Assembly (NCBI RefSeq): GCF_017497985.1
Contig: NZ_JAGDFV010000016.1
Location: forward strand, 19,337 to 83,336
Direction of reading: 5' to 3'
Length of the DNA: 64,000 nt
Source: Meiothermus sp. CFH 77666
GTDB taxonomy: Bacteria > Deinococcota > Deinococci > Deinococcales > Thermaceae
Part shown: piece by piece, positions 16,724-25,209 of the stretch
Numbering within the stretch: position 1 is the stretch's first letter
Layout: each line of letters begins with the position of its first letter
Notes under the pieces: model-generated
What the model was told of the DNA's origin: nothing
Databases searched by the model: none
What the model saw: the letters and a program-made list of their open reading frames with translations, nothing else
Position numbers and translations under genes: made by a program

Positions 16724-18523
16724 TCAATGAATGGCCGGGTTCAGAGGCCGGATGGTGATCAGACTGTGGGCTACTCGAGCCCCCTCCCGCGCCAGCACCA
16801 ATCCACCTTCGGGCAGCATCCAGACCATCAAATCCAACAATTTGCGGGGTACCAGACCGGTTGAAGAGACGTACACGGCGTCTTCCTGGTAGCGCAGTGA
16901 GAGCACGGCACTGCCCGCCCTGACCGTGCTGGGGCTGTCACCTACGGTGGTGGAGCCCACGTTTTCGCCCAGGGTATCGCGGGAGGGGGGGCTGAATCCC
17001 AGCCATTCGGAGAGCTCGAGCTGCAAGACCTGGGCGTGGCTCTCCAACCCCAGGGCCCGCGCCACTTCGGCCAGATAGGCTGTCCAGCTCGAGTTTCTTT
17101 CGATGCGGCCCTTGACTACCTCGAGGCCCTTGCGGGCAAAGTCCTGGAGGTTGTCTATGGGGGCTTCGCCATATTTATTGGCCGATTCGGGATTGAACAG
17201 GGCATAGTTGACCTCGCCCTTGAACCGGGCCGAAAGCGCCCGCAGCAGGCGCAGGTAAGCAAAATGGTTCTCCGGCCACAACAGGAAGGTCAAGACCCGC
17301 CCTTCGGCCAGCAGGTTGGAAAGGGTGGCCGCCTCGCGGGGCTCGATGCGCAGATGCAGGTAGTCCTGATGGCGAATTATGTGCAACTCGGCATCCGGCA
17401 GGGTCAGACTAAAAGCCGCATTCTCCTCGATCATCCGCTCCTGCCCGTTCACGCTCAGTCCAAAAAGCTTACCTGCCTGCGAGATGCTAATTTCGTGGTT
17501 CCAGAAGTAGAAACGTTGCGGCATCAGACGCAGGTTGAGCGCTTTGGCATCGTGCGGAACAGACTGGAGTCCGTACTCCGGGCTCGGGCTACCCAGAATT
17601 TTTTGCGGAATTTGCGGCCAGCTAGCCTCTCCCCTGGGGGTGGGCAGGTAGCGGGTGAGCAGGGTGGTCAGACGCTCGATGGCTGCCGAAAAACGCCCCC
17701 GGTCATCCTCCATGACCAAAGACATCCGGCGCTCTTCGGCGGCGGCGGCCTGGAGGCGTTCTTCCAGGGCCCGAATTTCGCCGATGCTCAGGTTCTGGCG
17801 GTGGGCCTCCTCCAGCGCCCGGCGCAGGGCCTCGACGCCGGGCCCCCGGATGCTGGTGCGCAGCGAACCCTCGCTTTCCAGCACCCGCCGGGCAAAGCGC
17901 CGGATGTAGGGCACGGTTTCTTCCGGCGGCAGCTTGAGCTTGCTCGCGAGCGCAAAAGCCTCGCGGAACAGCTCCATCAACATGTTTTTGGCGATGTCCG
18001 GGTCATCGAGGTGCAACCTAGGATCCGAGACGCTGGGAATGGGGTGGGCCAGCACGAAGCGCGAGAGGTTGTAGTCCTGGGAGAACTGGGGGCTTTTGGA
18101 GTAGGCCTCGAGGTTTTGCAAGATGGCATAGGTCATGCGCAGCTCGTCGCGCTTGCCATGATTGAACGACTTGGCAGTTCGCAGGAGGTCGCGCTCGAGC
18201 CGGCTCCAGTACACGGCCTCGGCCAGCTTCTCCAGGGCCTCCCGCTCGGGGCTGGTCTCGGTTCCCTCCTCTTCCAGCAGAATCATGCCCAGATCGGGTG
18301 CGCTGCCCTCGTCCACGGTGGTCTTGTAACCAGGCCGGTGGGCTTTGAAACGCGCATCAATATCCCGGAACTTTTTGGCCAGCGGGCCCGGCAGGTTAGA
18401 CTGAATCAAGGTCTGGCGCAGGCGGGTCAGGCCGGCCATTCCCCCTTTGGGTTCGTTGCCGGCTACAAGGTCGTCTACCTTGTATTCATATAGCTCGAGT
18501 AATTCAACCAGGCCCGCCTTCAT
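16724..18523 (-). CDS. large hypothetical protein divergent from phosphatase/kinase genes
   Basis: A 599-aa predicted soluble protein I do not recognise. It is mostly helical in the first 300 residues, with an AAAAEERRM segment near residue 260, then a beta-richer second half (HNEISISQAGKLFGLSVNG; later AVLSLRYQEDAVYVS). No signal peptide or membrane helix. Its ATG is 22 bases from that of the divergent PP2C gene, and the two share one -10 region. A functional link with the phosphatase/kinase pair, for example as substrate or output, is plausible but inferred. Confidence 0.7.
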   Translation of the reverse strand: MKAGLVELLELYEYKVDDLVAGNEPKGGMAGLTRLRQTLIQSNLPGPLAKKFRDIDARFKAHRPGYKTTVDEGSAPDLGMILLEEEGTETSPEREALEKLAEAVYWSRLERDLLRTAKSFNHGKRDELRMTYAILQNLEAYSKSPQFSQDYNLSRFVLAHPIPSVSDPRLHLDDPDIAKNMLMELFREAFALASKLKLPPEETVPYIRRFARRVLESEGSLRTSIRGPGVEALRRALEEAHRQNLSIGEIRALEERLQAAAAEERRMSLVMEDDRGRFSAAIERLTTLLTRYLPTPRGEASWPQIPQKILGSPSPEYGLQSVPHDAKALNLRLMPQRFYFWNHEISISQAGKLFGLSVNGQERMIEENAAFSLTLPDAELHIIRHQDYLHLRIEPREAATLSNLLAEGRVLTFLLWPENHFAYLRLLRALSARFKGEVNYALFNPESANKYGEAPIDNLQDFARKGLEVVKGRIERNSSWTAYLAEVARALGLESHAQVLQLELSEWLGFSPPSRDTLGENVGSTTVGDSPSTVRAGSAVLSLRYQEDAVYVSSTGLVPRKLLDLMVWMLPEGGLVLAREGARVAHSLITIRPLNPAIH

Positions 18524-18531
18524 TCAGACGG

Positions 18532-18538
18532 TATTATA
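18532..18538. promoter_or_regulatory. shared bidirectional -10 element
   Basis: TATTATA reads TATTAT on the plus strand (8 bases before the PP2C ATG) and TATAAT on the minus strand (9 bases before the 599-aa gene ATG). One near-symmetric hexamer therefore can serve two divergent, almost leaderless genes. Confidence 0.6.
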
Positions 18539-18545
18539 AGGTGTC

Positions 18546-19304
18546 ATGCGGCTGGCACGGCTCGAAATTGCCACAGAATCCAATATTGGTCGTCGTCGTC
18601 GAAACAACGAGGACTTTCACCGGGTTGCAGTGCATCCAACCCCAGCCGGCAACCTGGTTTTGCTGGCAGTGGCCGATGGCATGGGGGGGGCTGAAGCAGG
18701 CGAACTGGCCAGCAAACTGGCCATCGAGGGGGTCAGTTCAGCCGCCAAATCCTACGCCGAACACGCCGCTACGGGCCGCCCGGGGGTGGGGCTCAACCTG
18801 GTGATGGACAAAGCTTTCAAGCTGTCCCAGCGGCGGATTCTGCAAGAAGGCGAGCGGGTGCCTTCGCGCAAAGGTATGGGCACTACCCTCACCGCTGTCA
18901 TGCTGACCGAATGGAACCGGCAGGCCGTGATCGGGCACGTGGGCGATACCCGCGCCTACCGCTACTCCTCGGGTCGCTGGACGCTCCTGACCCAGGATCA
19001 CTCCTGGGTGGCCCAGCAGGTGCGCCAGGGGGTACTCACCGCCGAGCAGGCTGAGGATCATCCCTGGAAGCACATGCTCACCCAGGCCCTGGGCCTGTCC
19101 GATGTCCGGCACGATATTACCGCAGTGAACTTTGCCCCTGGGGAGGTGCTGGTGCTGGCTACCGATGGACTGTATGGCCTGGTGCCCCCGGAAGAATGGA
19201 ACATTACCGGTGACCTGCAATCGGCCCTCGAGAGCTGGGTTAGCAAGGCTTTGGTGCGTGGTGGAACCGACAACATCACGGTGGTTGCAGCGAGGTTCAG
19301 ATGA
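18546..19304 (+). CDS. PP2C-family Ser/Thr protein phosphatase
   Basis: A 252-aa cytoplasmic metal-dependent phosphatase. The PP2C motifs are present: NEDF near residue 22, ADGMGGAEAGE near 43, GTTLT near 112, GHVGDTRAY near 130, and DGLYGLV and TDNITVV near the end. It should reverse phosphorylation by the kinase encoded next, whose ATG overlaps its stop by 4 bases. It is divergent from a 599-aa unknown gene. The start follows TATTAT by 8 bases. Confidence 0.95.
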   Translation: MRLARLEIATESNIGRRRRNNEDFHRVAVHPTPAGNLVLLAVADGMGGAEAGELASKLAIEGVSSAAKSYAEHAATGRPGVGLNLVMDKAFKLSQRRILQEGERVPSRKGMGTTLTAVMLTEWNRQAVIGHVGDTRAYRYSSGRWTLLTQDHSWVAQQVRQGVLTAEQAEDHPWKHMLTQALGLSDVRHDITAVNFAPGEVLVLATDGLYGLVPPEEWNITGDLQSALESWVSKALVRGGTDNITVVAARFR

Positions 19305-21325
19305 GCTACCTGATTGCTTTGTTGCTGGTGGGCATTTCCACTGCCTTGATTTTGCGCCTTGGGCACACCTGGCTGATGCTGGTGTTGGTAGCGCTGGTGT
19401 TGGGGGGTCTGGCGGTGTTGGGGGCCCAACCCCTGGTTCTGGCTACGGCCCTGCTGCTGGGCCTGGCTTCAATGTGGGTTCCCAAATCCACCCGGGTGGC
19501 CTTCAAACCCCGACCCAAGCCCGCACCCCGACCCTCCAAAACCAAGCCCAACCCCAAGGTATCGTTGGGGAACAGCGTCACCGGCCTCGAGGCCCTCTAC
19601 GATATTCAGGAAAAGATCGGCATTGGGGGTATGGCCACGGTCTATAAGGGCCGCAGCAAGAAAGATGGCCGCCTGGTTGCGCTCAAGATTCCCCAGGAAA
19701 AATACATCGGCGACCCCCGGTTTGTGCGGCGCTTCCACCGCGAGGCCGAACTGCTGGCCCACCTCGACCATCCGGGTATCGTCAAAGTCTACGACCACGG
19801 CAATCAGGGCGATACCCACTACATCGCCATGGAATATCTCGATGGTGAAGGGCTGGATCGCTTGATCGAAAACAAGCGTCTGAGCATCCGGAGCATTGTG
19901 GAGGTGATGAGCCGGGTAGCCGAGGCCCTCCAGCACATTCACGCGCAGGGCATCATCCACCGCGACATCAAACCCGGCAACATCATGGTGCTCAAAAACG
20001 CCGTGCGCGACGATGGCAGTGTAGACCCCCGCGGGGTGCGCTTAATGGACTTCGGGATTGCCGCTGGCAAGGTACTGACCCGCCTGACTATTACCGGGGC
20101 CCGCATCGGTACCCCGGTCTACATGAGCCCCGAACAGGCCAAGGGCCAGCGCATTGACCACAAATCCGACATTTACAGTTTTGGGGTGGTCTTTTATGAA
20201 GCACTGTGCGGCCAACCACCCTTCCAGGGGGCCTACGAGGCGGTTATCCACCAACAGATAACCCAGATGCCCGCGCCCCCCAAGCAGGTCAACCCGGACA
20301 TTCCGCAGGTGCTCTCCGATCTGGTCTACCGAATGCTGGAGAAAGACCCGGACAAACGCCCGGGCCTGGAAGCGGTGCTGGAGGTGTTGCGCGGAAAATG
20401 GCAGGAAGACCCCGGTCTTACCGCCCCCCTCTACCTGGCCCTGGCGGTGGAGGCCAAGAAGGGCACCCTGCGCTTGATGGATCTGAACGGTACCCTGATG
20501 CGGATGTGGAGCGGGGTAGGCAGCGGGCGGGGCATGTTCCCTTCGCCCCCACTTTCGCTCACAATAGATAAAAACGGCGGCTTCTGGATCAGCCTGTTTG
20601 AATATGGTGGCGGCGCGGTGCGGTTGGTACACCGCTTCGATGCAGAGGGTGAGCTCACCCATTCGATTGCACCCTATGGCATGAAAATGGGGGAATTGCT
20701 GTACCCTATCGCGCTGGCAGCGGTGCCCGATGGCCTGCTGGCGCTGGATGGTGAGGCCTGCACCATCACCCGCTTCGACCTGGAGGGCAAACCGGTGACA
20801 CGCTTTGGGGGTTCAGGGCAGGGCCGGGGCACCTTTGAGTCGCCCAGGGCCCTGCTGGCCAGCCGCAACTACATTTTTGTCCTCGACTACGGCAACCGCC
20901 AGGTGCAGCGCCTGGATTTGAGCGGTCAGTATATCTCGCGCTATGCCTTCCGCAAGAGCCGGGAGTCGCAGGAACTGCGGCTGCTGGGCGGCCTGGGCCT
21001 GACCCCCGACGACCAGCTTTTGATTTACGACTCGGACAGCCAGAAAATTCGCAAGCTCTCCCTCGAGGGCGAAGTTTTGCTCTCGCTGCCGTTGCCGGTG
21101 GCCGAGGGCGAAGACCCCACCAGCCAGGTGGAGATGGTGGTACAGGACGATATCATCTACGCCATCCGGCGGGGCGGCACCAAGATTCACCGGGTTAAGT
21201 TGGACGGGCAAGCCCTCTCGAGCCTCGAGGTGTATGCCCCCTTGCGCGGCATCGCCTTCTGGCACAACACCCAGAAGGCCAAGGCCGAAGCGCCCATAGA
21301 CCTCTCGGTTCAAGTCTTTGACTAG
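19301..21325 (+). CDS. membrane Ser/Thr protein kinase with C-terminal NHL-like beta-propeller
   Basis: A 674-aa protein. Residues 1-65 are hydrophobic, two or more membrane helices; a basic/proline linker follows. A Hanks-type kinase spans about 100-365: GIGGMATVYKG, VALKIP (catalytic Lys), HRDIKPGN near 219, DFGIA near 250, and GTPVYMSPEQ. Residues 380-660 contain repeated beta-strand units (RFGGSGQGRGTFESP, VLDYGNRQVQRLD) like an NHL six-bladed propeller, a likely ligand or protein-binding sensor. All follow the membrane part, so kinase and propeller are on the same side, presumably cytoplasmic. Paired with the PP2C gene. Confidence 0.92.
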   Translation: MSYLIALLLVGISTALILRLGHTWLMLVLVALVLGGLAVLGAQPLVLATALLLGLASMWVPKSTRVAFKPRPKPAPRPSKTKPNPKVSLGNSVTGLEALYDIQEKIGIGGMATVYKGRSKKDGRLVALKIPQEKYIGDPRFVRRFHREAELLAHLDHPGIVKVYDHGNQGDTHYIAMEYLDGEGLDRLIENKRLSIRSIVEVMSRVAEALQHIHAQGIIHRDIKPGNIMVLKNAVRDDGSVDPRGVRLMDFGIAAGKVLTRLTITGARIGTPVYMSPEQAKGQRIDHKSDIYSFGVVFYEALCGQPPFQGAYEAVIHQQITQMPAPPKQVNPDIPQVLSDLVYRMLEKDPDKRPGLEAVLEVLRGKWQEDPGLTAPLYLALAVEAKKGTLRLMDLNGTLMRMWSGVGSGRGMFPSPPLSLTIDKNGGFWISLFEYGGGAVRLVHRFDAEGELTHSIAPYGMKMGELLYPIALAAVPDGLLALDGEACTITRFDLEGKPVTRFGGSGQGRGTFESPRALLASRNYIFVLDYGNRQVQRLDLSGQYISRYAFRKSRESQELRLLGGLGLTPDDQLLIYDSDSQKIRKLSLEGEVLLSLPLPVAEGEDPTSQVEMVVQDDIIYAIRRGGTKIHRVKLDGQALSSLEVYAPLRGIAFWHNTQKAKAEAPIDLSVQVFD

Positions 21326-21357
21326 TGGCTAGTGCACTGGTAGGTAAATTTTGGTTT

Positions 21358-21465
21358 CATTCCGAACTGAGCGAAGCGATGAGGAATCTGATCTGCCTCA
21401 GTCCACTGTATTCACCGTCTGTTTGCAGTTCCAGATTCCTCATTGCACTGCGTGGCCTCGGAATG
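21358..21465. repeat. long palindromic intergenic element
   Basis: Nested inverted repeats: CATTCCGA (21358-21365) pairs with TCGGAATG (21458-21465), and GAGGAATCT pairs with AGATTCCTC inside. Sequences of this look (TTCCGAACTGAGCGAAG...) occur as small mobile-type palindromes in several phyla. Single copy here, in the gap between the convergent kinase and sdrP-like genes. Confidence 0.6.
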
Positions 21466-21572
21466 ACTACAAGAAATCAAGGGCAGAAGTTGGGTTCAAT
21501 GGAGGCATCTCAAACACTTTGTTACCAGAGCACTAGTCTTGCGTAGTTCGAGTTGGGGTAAGACCGGCTGCT

Positions 21573-22181
21573 TTATGCGGCTTCCTTGGAAAGGCGTTCC
21601 AGGCCACCGGGGTTTTCCAGCACCAGCTTGCCATAGCCGGAGCGGATGTAACCCTCGCGGGTGAGTTCGCCGATCACCTTGGTGACAGTCTCGCGTACTG
21701 ATCCTACTGCAGAGGCAATTTCGTCGTGGGTGGCCCTGACCCCCACCCGCCCGTTCTTCTCGGTGAAAGCCACGGGGGTGCGGGCGAGGTCCAGCAAAGT
21801 GGCAGCAATGCGATTTTTGAGACGCTGTCCGGAGATGCGCTGAATGGTCTGGTAGGTTTGGCTCAGCGCTTTAACCAGGCCTTGTACCAGGTCGGCCACT
21901 TCCTGGGGAGATAGCTGAGCAGGTGCTAAGGCATCTACCTTGGTTTCAGTAACGGCCTCGGCAAAGTAGGTGCGCTCGGCGGCGGAAATTACCTCTTCGC
22001 CAAAATACTCACCAGGACGCACAAAGCGTAGGGTCAGGGCATTGCCCTCGTCGTCTACGCTCTGGAGCCTTACTAGACCCTCCCGAACCCGGTAGAGCTG
22101 ATCCTTAGGGCTGGGCTCTCCGGGATAGAGAATAATCTCGCCAGGATCGAAGGTTAGGGTGTCTAAGATGCTGGTTTGCAT
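21573..22181 (-). CDS. CRP/FNR-family regulator, SdrP-like
   Basis: A 202-aa regulator with an N-terminal cyclic-nucleotide-binding-type beta-roll (residues 10-110) and a C-terminal Crp winged helix (THDEIASAVGSVRETVTKVIGEL). It lacks the FNR cysteines. Size and architecture match Thermus SdrP, a stress-responsive activator that works without cAMP; the assignment to SdrP rather than a paralogue is from memory. The ATG at 22181 gives 202 aa and has AGGAG 10 bases upstream; the TTG at 22199 overlaps that site. A clear sigma-A promoter precedes it. Confidence 0.85.
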   Translation of the reverse strand: MQTSILDTLTFDPGEIILYPGEPSPKDQLYRVREGLVRLQSVDDEGNALTLRFVRPGEYFGEEVISAAERTYFAEAVTETKVDALAPAQLSPQEVADLVQGLVKALSQTYQTIQRISGQRLKNRIAATLLDLARTPVAFTEKNGRVGVRATHDEIASAVGSVRETVTKVIGELTREGYIRSGYGKLVLENPGGLERLSKEAA

Positions 22182-22204
22182 TTGTTCATCTCTCCTCAAA
22201 TCCG

Positions 22205-22233
22205 ACTATAACAGGCTTGGGTGATTTTGTAAA
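22205..22233 (-). promoter_or_regulatory. sigma-A promoter of the sdrP-like gene
   Basis: On the minus strand, TTTACA (-35, 22233-22228), a 17-bp spacer, then TATAGT (-10, 22210-22205). This is one of the best -35/-10 pairs in the window. Confidence 0.75.
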
Positions 22234-22363
22234 CATTTGTGTTGATATATTTGAAGTGAGTGAGGACGCATTTGGAAAGATGTGTAAGGTGGGCTTGGTA
22301 TTTGTGTATACGAAAAGAACCGCTGGGCTGGATGTGGCCATGGGTAGGCGGCGAAGAAGTTGG

Positions 22364-23272
22364 TTACCACCAGCCCCGGCGTTTCATCCAGAGGGCCAGC
22401 CCCCCGCCGATCAAGAGCAGCCCTCCCCAGAAAAATATCCGCCCACTGGCCCACTGGTACTCGGTGAAGGCTTCAAAGTTGGTGCCGTAAATACCGGCCC
22501 AGAGGGTCATGGGTAAAAACAGCACCGAGATCACCGTGAGGGCCTGTACCACCCGGTTGAGCCGGTTGTTCTGGGCCGAAAGGTGTACTTCAAGCACGTT
22601 GGACAGCTCGTCCCTGGCGGCGTCCAGGCCCTCGTAGACCCGGCCCATGCGGTCGGTAAGGTCGCGGAAAAGGTAGGCTTCGGCGCCAAGCAAGGGGAGG
22701 CGCTCGAGGTGCAGCAAAGCCTCGCGGGCCTGCGAAACCAGGCGCCGTACCCGCAGCACTTCCCGACGGCCCGCAAAAACCAGGCGGGGGGTCTCGGGGG
22801 TGTTGTCGCCGTTCATGGCCAGCTCTTCGAGGTCTTCCACCCGGTCGGTGAGGGCATCAGTGTACTCGAAAAAGGTCTGTACGCCCTGGTCGAGCAGGCG
22901 CTGCCACAGCCGCAAGCACGATCCCCCGCGAAAGCTGTTCCAGATTTGCTCGAGGTAGTCTACGGGCTCGTTGCGGTAGGTGAGCAGTACCTGGGTCTCG
23001 GGGAAGTAGAAGTACGAGACCCGCTCGGTGCGGCTGTGGGCGTTGCCCGGGGCCTCGAGGGTGCGAAAAATCAGAAAGAGGTGCTTGGGATACTCCTCGA
23101 AGCGGCTCCAGTGGCCAATCTCCTGGGCATCGGCCAGGGCCAGGGGGTTGAGCGGATACAGTTGCTGAATCAGGGCGATTTCCTCGGGGGTGGGGGTCTC
23201 GACATCCACCCAGACCTCGGCCTGCATGGGGCCACAGGTCATACCGTCGGCGAGTTGCTTGGCCCGAATCAT
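22364..23272 (-). CDS. corA: CorA-family divalent cation transporter
   Basis: A 302-aa CorA-type channel: a large cytoplasmic N-terminal domain (1-235) ending in a long helix, then two C-terminal membrane segments (VISVLFLPMTLWAGIYG and FFWGGLLLIGGGLALW) with a basic tail. The selectivity signature after helix 1 is YGTN rather than the canonical YGMN, so metal preference (Mg, Co, Zn) may differ. Single gene. Confidence 0.9.
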   Translation of the reverse strand: MIRAKQLADGMTCGPMQAEVWVDVETPTPEEIALIQQLYPLNPLALADAQEIGHWSRFEEYPKHLFLIFRTLEAPGNAHSRTERVSYFYFPETQVLLTYRNEPVDYLEQIWNSFRGGSCLRLWQRLLDQGVQTFFEYTDALTDRVEDLEELAMNGDNTPETPRLVFAGRREVLRVRRLVSQAREALLHLERLPLLGAEAYLFRDLTDRMGRVYEGLDAARDELSNVLEVHLSAQNNRLNRVVQALTVISVLFLPMTLWAGIYGTNFEAFTEYQWASGRIFFWGGLLLIGGGLALWMKRRGWW

Positions 23273-23365
23273 GGCCTATAGCTTATCGCTTGTGGCCAAT
23301 GGCTCCAAAAACAAGGCAGCCCGGTTAAGTTGCGCCCGTATTTAGATATGAATTCAGGCTGCACC

Positions 23366-23421
23366 AGAAAATCATGCTCCGGGCGCAATACCCGAATGAT
23401 TCTCGACCATCCCAGTAGGGA
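23366..23421 (-). repeat. dispersed palindromic repeat, family D, copy 2
   Basis: Inverted copy of the repeat at 7653-7733: the hairpin block with AAAATCAT/ATGATT-type arms and the CTAAGTACCTCCC block are retained, with a shorter spacer between them. It abuts the 3' end of cutA. Confidence 0.7.
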
Positions 23422-23426
23422 GGTAC

Positions 23427-23741
23427 TTAGGTGCTTTGCGTAATCCACTCGAGGTAGCTCTTCAAACCCGCCTCGATCCTGTGAGCGATGATTTCCGGAA
23501 CCTCGTAGGGGTGCAGTTCTTTGATGCGGGCCTCGAGCGCCGGGTAGCGAGCCTGGGTGGTCTTGATGATAAGCAGCAGCTCGGGGTTCTCCTGCACCTC
23601 GCCCTGCCAGCGATAGACCGAGGTGATGCCCGGCAGCAGGTTGACGCATGCAGCCAGGCCTTCGTGCACAAGGGTTCGGGCTATTGTCTGGCCCGTAGAG
23701 GCGTCAGGCACGGTACAGAGCACGATCAGATACATATCCAT
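23427..23741 (-). CDS. cutA: CutA1 family protein
   Basis: A 104-aa trimeric CutA1-type protein with family landmarks GLAACVNLLPGITSVYRWQGEVQ, ELLLIIKTT and HPYEVPEIIAHRI. CutA1 has been tied to divalent-metal tolerance but its bacterial role is unsettled. It starts 3 bases after the stop of the ornithine cyclodeaminase-family gene, so the two are co-transcribed. Confidence 0.95.
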   Translation of the reverse strand: MDMYLIVLCTVPDASTGQTIARTLVHEGLAACVNLLPGITSVYRWQGEVQENPELLLIIKTTQARYPALEARIKELHPYEVPEIIAHRIEAGLKSYLEWITQST

Positions 23742-23744
23742 AGG

Positions 23745-24638
23745 TTATTTGCTCAGCCTTTGTGTGACCAGGCGGGCGGCTGCCAGATCCCACAGCGCAT
23801 GTCCCACACTCTTGAACAGCACGATGCCGGCCTTTGGTCTGGTTTGTTGTAGAGCTGATTCCAGCGACTGCACCTGGCTCCAGTCTATCTGGGCCTGTAG
23901 CAGATCGCCCGCTTCCGAACGCGCACCCTCGAGCGTGTCCACAAAAAGCTGAGCCTGGTGTACCACTTCCGGCGCGACCTCGGCCATGTTGGGCTGGTAG
24001 GCCCCCACCGCGGCAATAAAGGCATCGGGAGGAGCTTGGAATAAGATGGGAGTCCGGCTGGTAGTGGCGCAGACGATCAGGCTGGCTTCGTGCAGGGCGG
24101 GCTCGAGCGAGGCGATGGCCTGGGCCAGCATGCGGCGCTGGCGGGCATAAGAGGCCAGCGCTTCAGAATGTTCAAAGCTGCGCGAATAAACGTACACCTT
24201 GTCGGTTCCCAGGCCCTCCTGGAATGCTTCCAGGTGGCTTCTGCCCTGGGTGCCCGCTCCAATGATGAGGAGCGGGCCAGTGGGGTTGGGGGCCAGGGTT
24301 TGGGCCGCCAGCAACGACACCGCAGCCGTGCGGCGGGCCGTCACCACGGAACCCTCCAGCAAGGCCAGGCGTTCGCCGGTGTCGGTGCGCATCACCCAGA
24401 CCTCGGCCCGCACGCTAGGGTGTTGCTGGGGGTGCACCGTTACCAGTTTGGTTACGGTAATGGAAGGGTCGGCAGCGGGCATCAGCAACAGGGTTGCGCC
24501 GCCCGCCAGCGGCACCACCAGGCGTTCGGGAGCGGTTATCTGACCCCTGGCATGGTCAGCCAGCACCCGCGCAATAGATTCCGCCAGCGCGGGGTAGGGA
24601 AGAAGCGCAGCGGTTTCCTCCGCAGAAAGGATTCGCAT
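23745..24638 (-). CDS. ornithine cyclodeaminase / mu-crystallin family protein
   Basis: A 297-aa NAD(P)-binding enzyme of the OCD/mu-crystallin family, which includes ornithine cyclodeaminases, ketimine reductases and alanine dehydrogenases. The Rossmann motif is GAGTQGRSHLEAF near residue 130, preceded by RTAAVSLLAAQTL, and the AVGAYQPNMAEV segment follows near residue 214. Sequence does not fix the substrate. First gene of a pair with cutA. Confidence 0.9.
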   Translation of the reverse strand: MRILSAEETAALLPYPALAESIARVLADHARGQITAPERLVVPLAGGATLLLMPAADPSITVTKLVTVHPQQHPSVRAEVWVMRTDTGERLALLEGSVVTARRTAAVSLLAAQTLAPNPTGPLLIIGAGTQGRSHLEAFQEGLGTDKVYVYSRSFEHSEALASYARQRRMLAQAIASLEPALHEASLIVCATTSRTPILFQAPPDAFIAAVGAYQPNMAEVAPEVVHQAQLFVDTLEGARSEAGDLLQAQIDWSQVQSLESALQQTRPKAGIVLFKSVGHALWDLAAARLVTQRLSK

Positions 24639-24765
24639 GTGTCTAGCCTACTCCGTAAACTGGGCTTACGGCGTGGTTTGCGGTTTGATTCCGACGAAAG
24701 AGAAAGGCGACAGCCCACCCCTCCGACGACGGCGCTACCAGCCGGAGGTGGTCTCCTGAACCACC

Positions 24766-25209
24766 CTATGCAGTTTGCGTTGAGAGAACCTGCACCACAT
24801 CGCCAACCTGAACCACTCCACCCTCGAGCACCCTGGCGTACAGGCCGCGCCGACCTAGAAGCACCTTGGGTAAGCGCAGGTCGAAGACCGAGAGGGAGCT
24901 GCACACAGTGCAGACGGTGGTCAGTTCCAGCAACACCGTTCCGATCTGAAGGTGGGCCCCAGGCTCCAGCTGGTGGGGGTCAAAGTCCACCAGAATGTTC
25001 TCGCCCAGCGCTCCAGAGGGTAGCAGGATGCCCGCTCGAGCAGCCAGGTCATAGGTTGCACGCCCTGCAATTAGCACCGCACGGTCGGGGTGCTTGCCGA
25101 AATGCCGATCCCCCTCCACGCCTTTGCCGGCCACCAGCACTGCTTGAGGGATGGGGGGTTTGGGCAGGGTGTCGCCCTGCCCGGCGTGAAGGGATAAAAC
25201 CGTGTTCAT
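24766..25209 (-). CDS. MOSC-domain protein
   Basis: A 147-aa protein with a MOSC-type beta-barrel: GVEGDRHFGKHPDRAVLI, ALGENILVDF, and a cysteine segment VCTVCSSL. MOSC domains carry sulfur or bind molybdenum cofactor. Its ATG overlaps the cytochrome c stop by 4 bases, and the molybdoenzyme gene lies before that, so it most likely serves cofactor handling for this enzyme. Confidence 0.88.
   Translation of the reverse strand: MNTVLSLHAGQGDTLPKPPIPQAVLVAGKGVEGDRHFGKHPDRAVLIAGRATYDLAARAGILLPSGALGENILVDFDPHQLEPGAHLQIGTVLLELTTVCTVCSSLSVFDLRLPKVLLGRRGLYARVLEGGVVQVGDVVQVLSTQTA

Noticed and set aside
17036..18493. 485-aa open frame antisense to the 599-aa gene
   Set aside because: Long antisense frames are expected in GC-rich DNA; no recognisable domains and no promoter.
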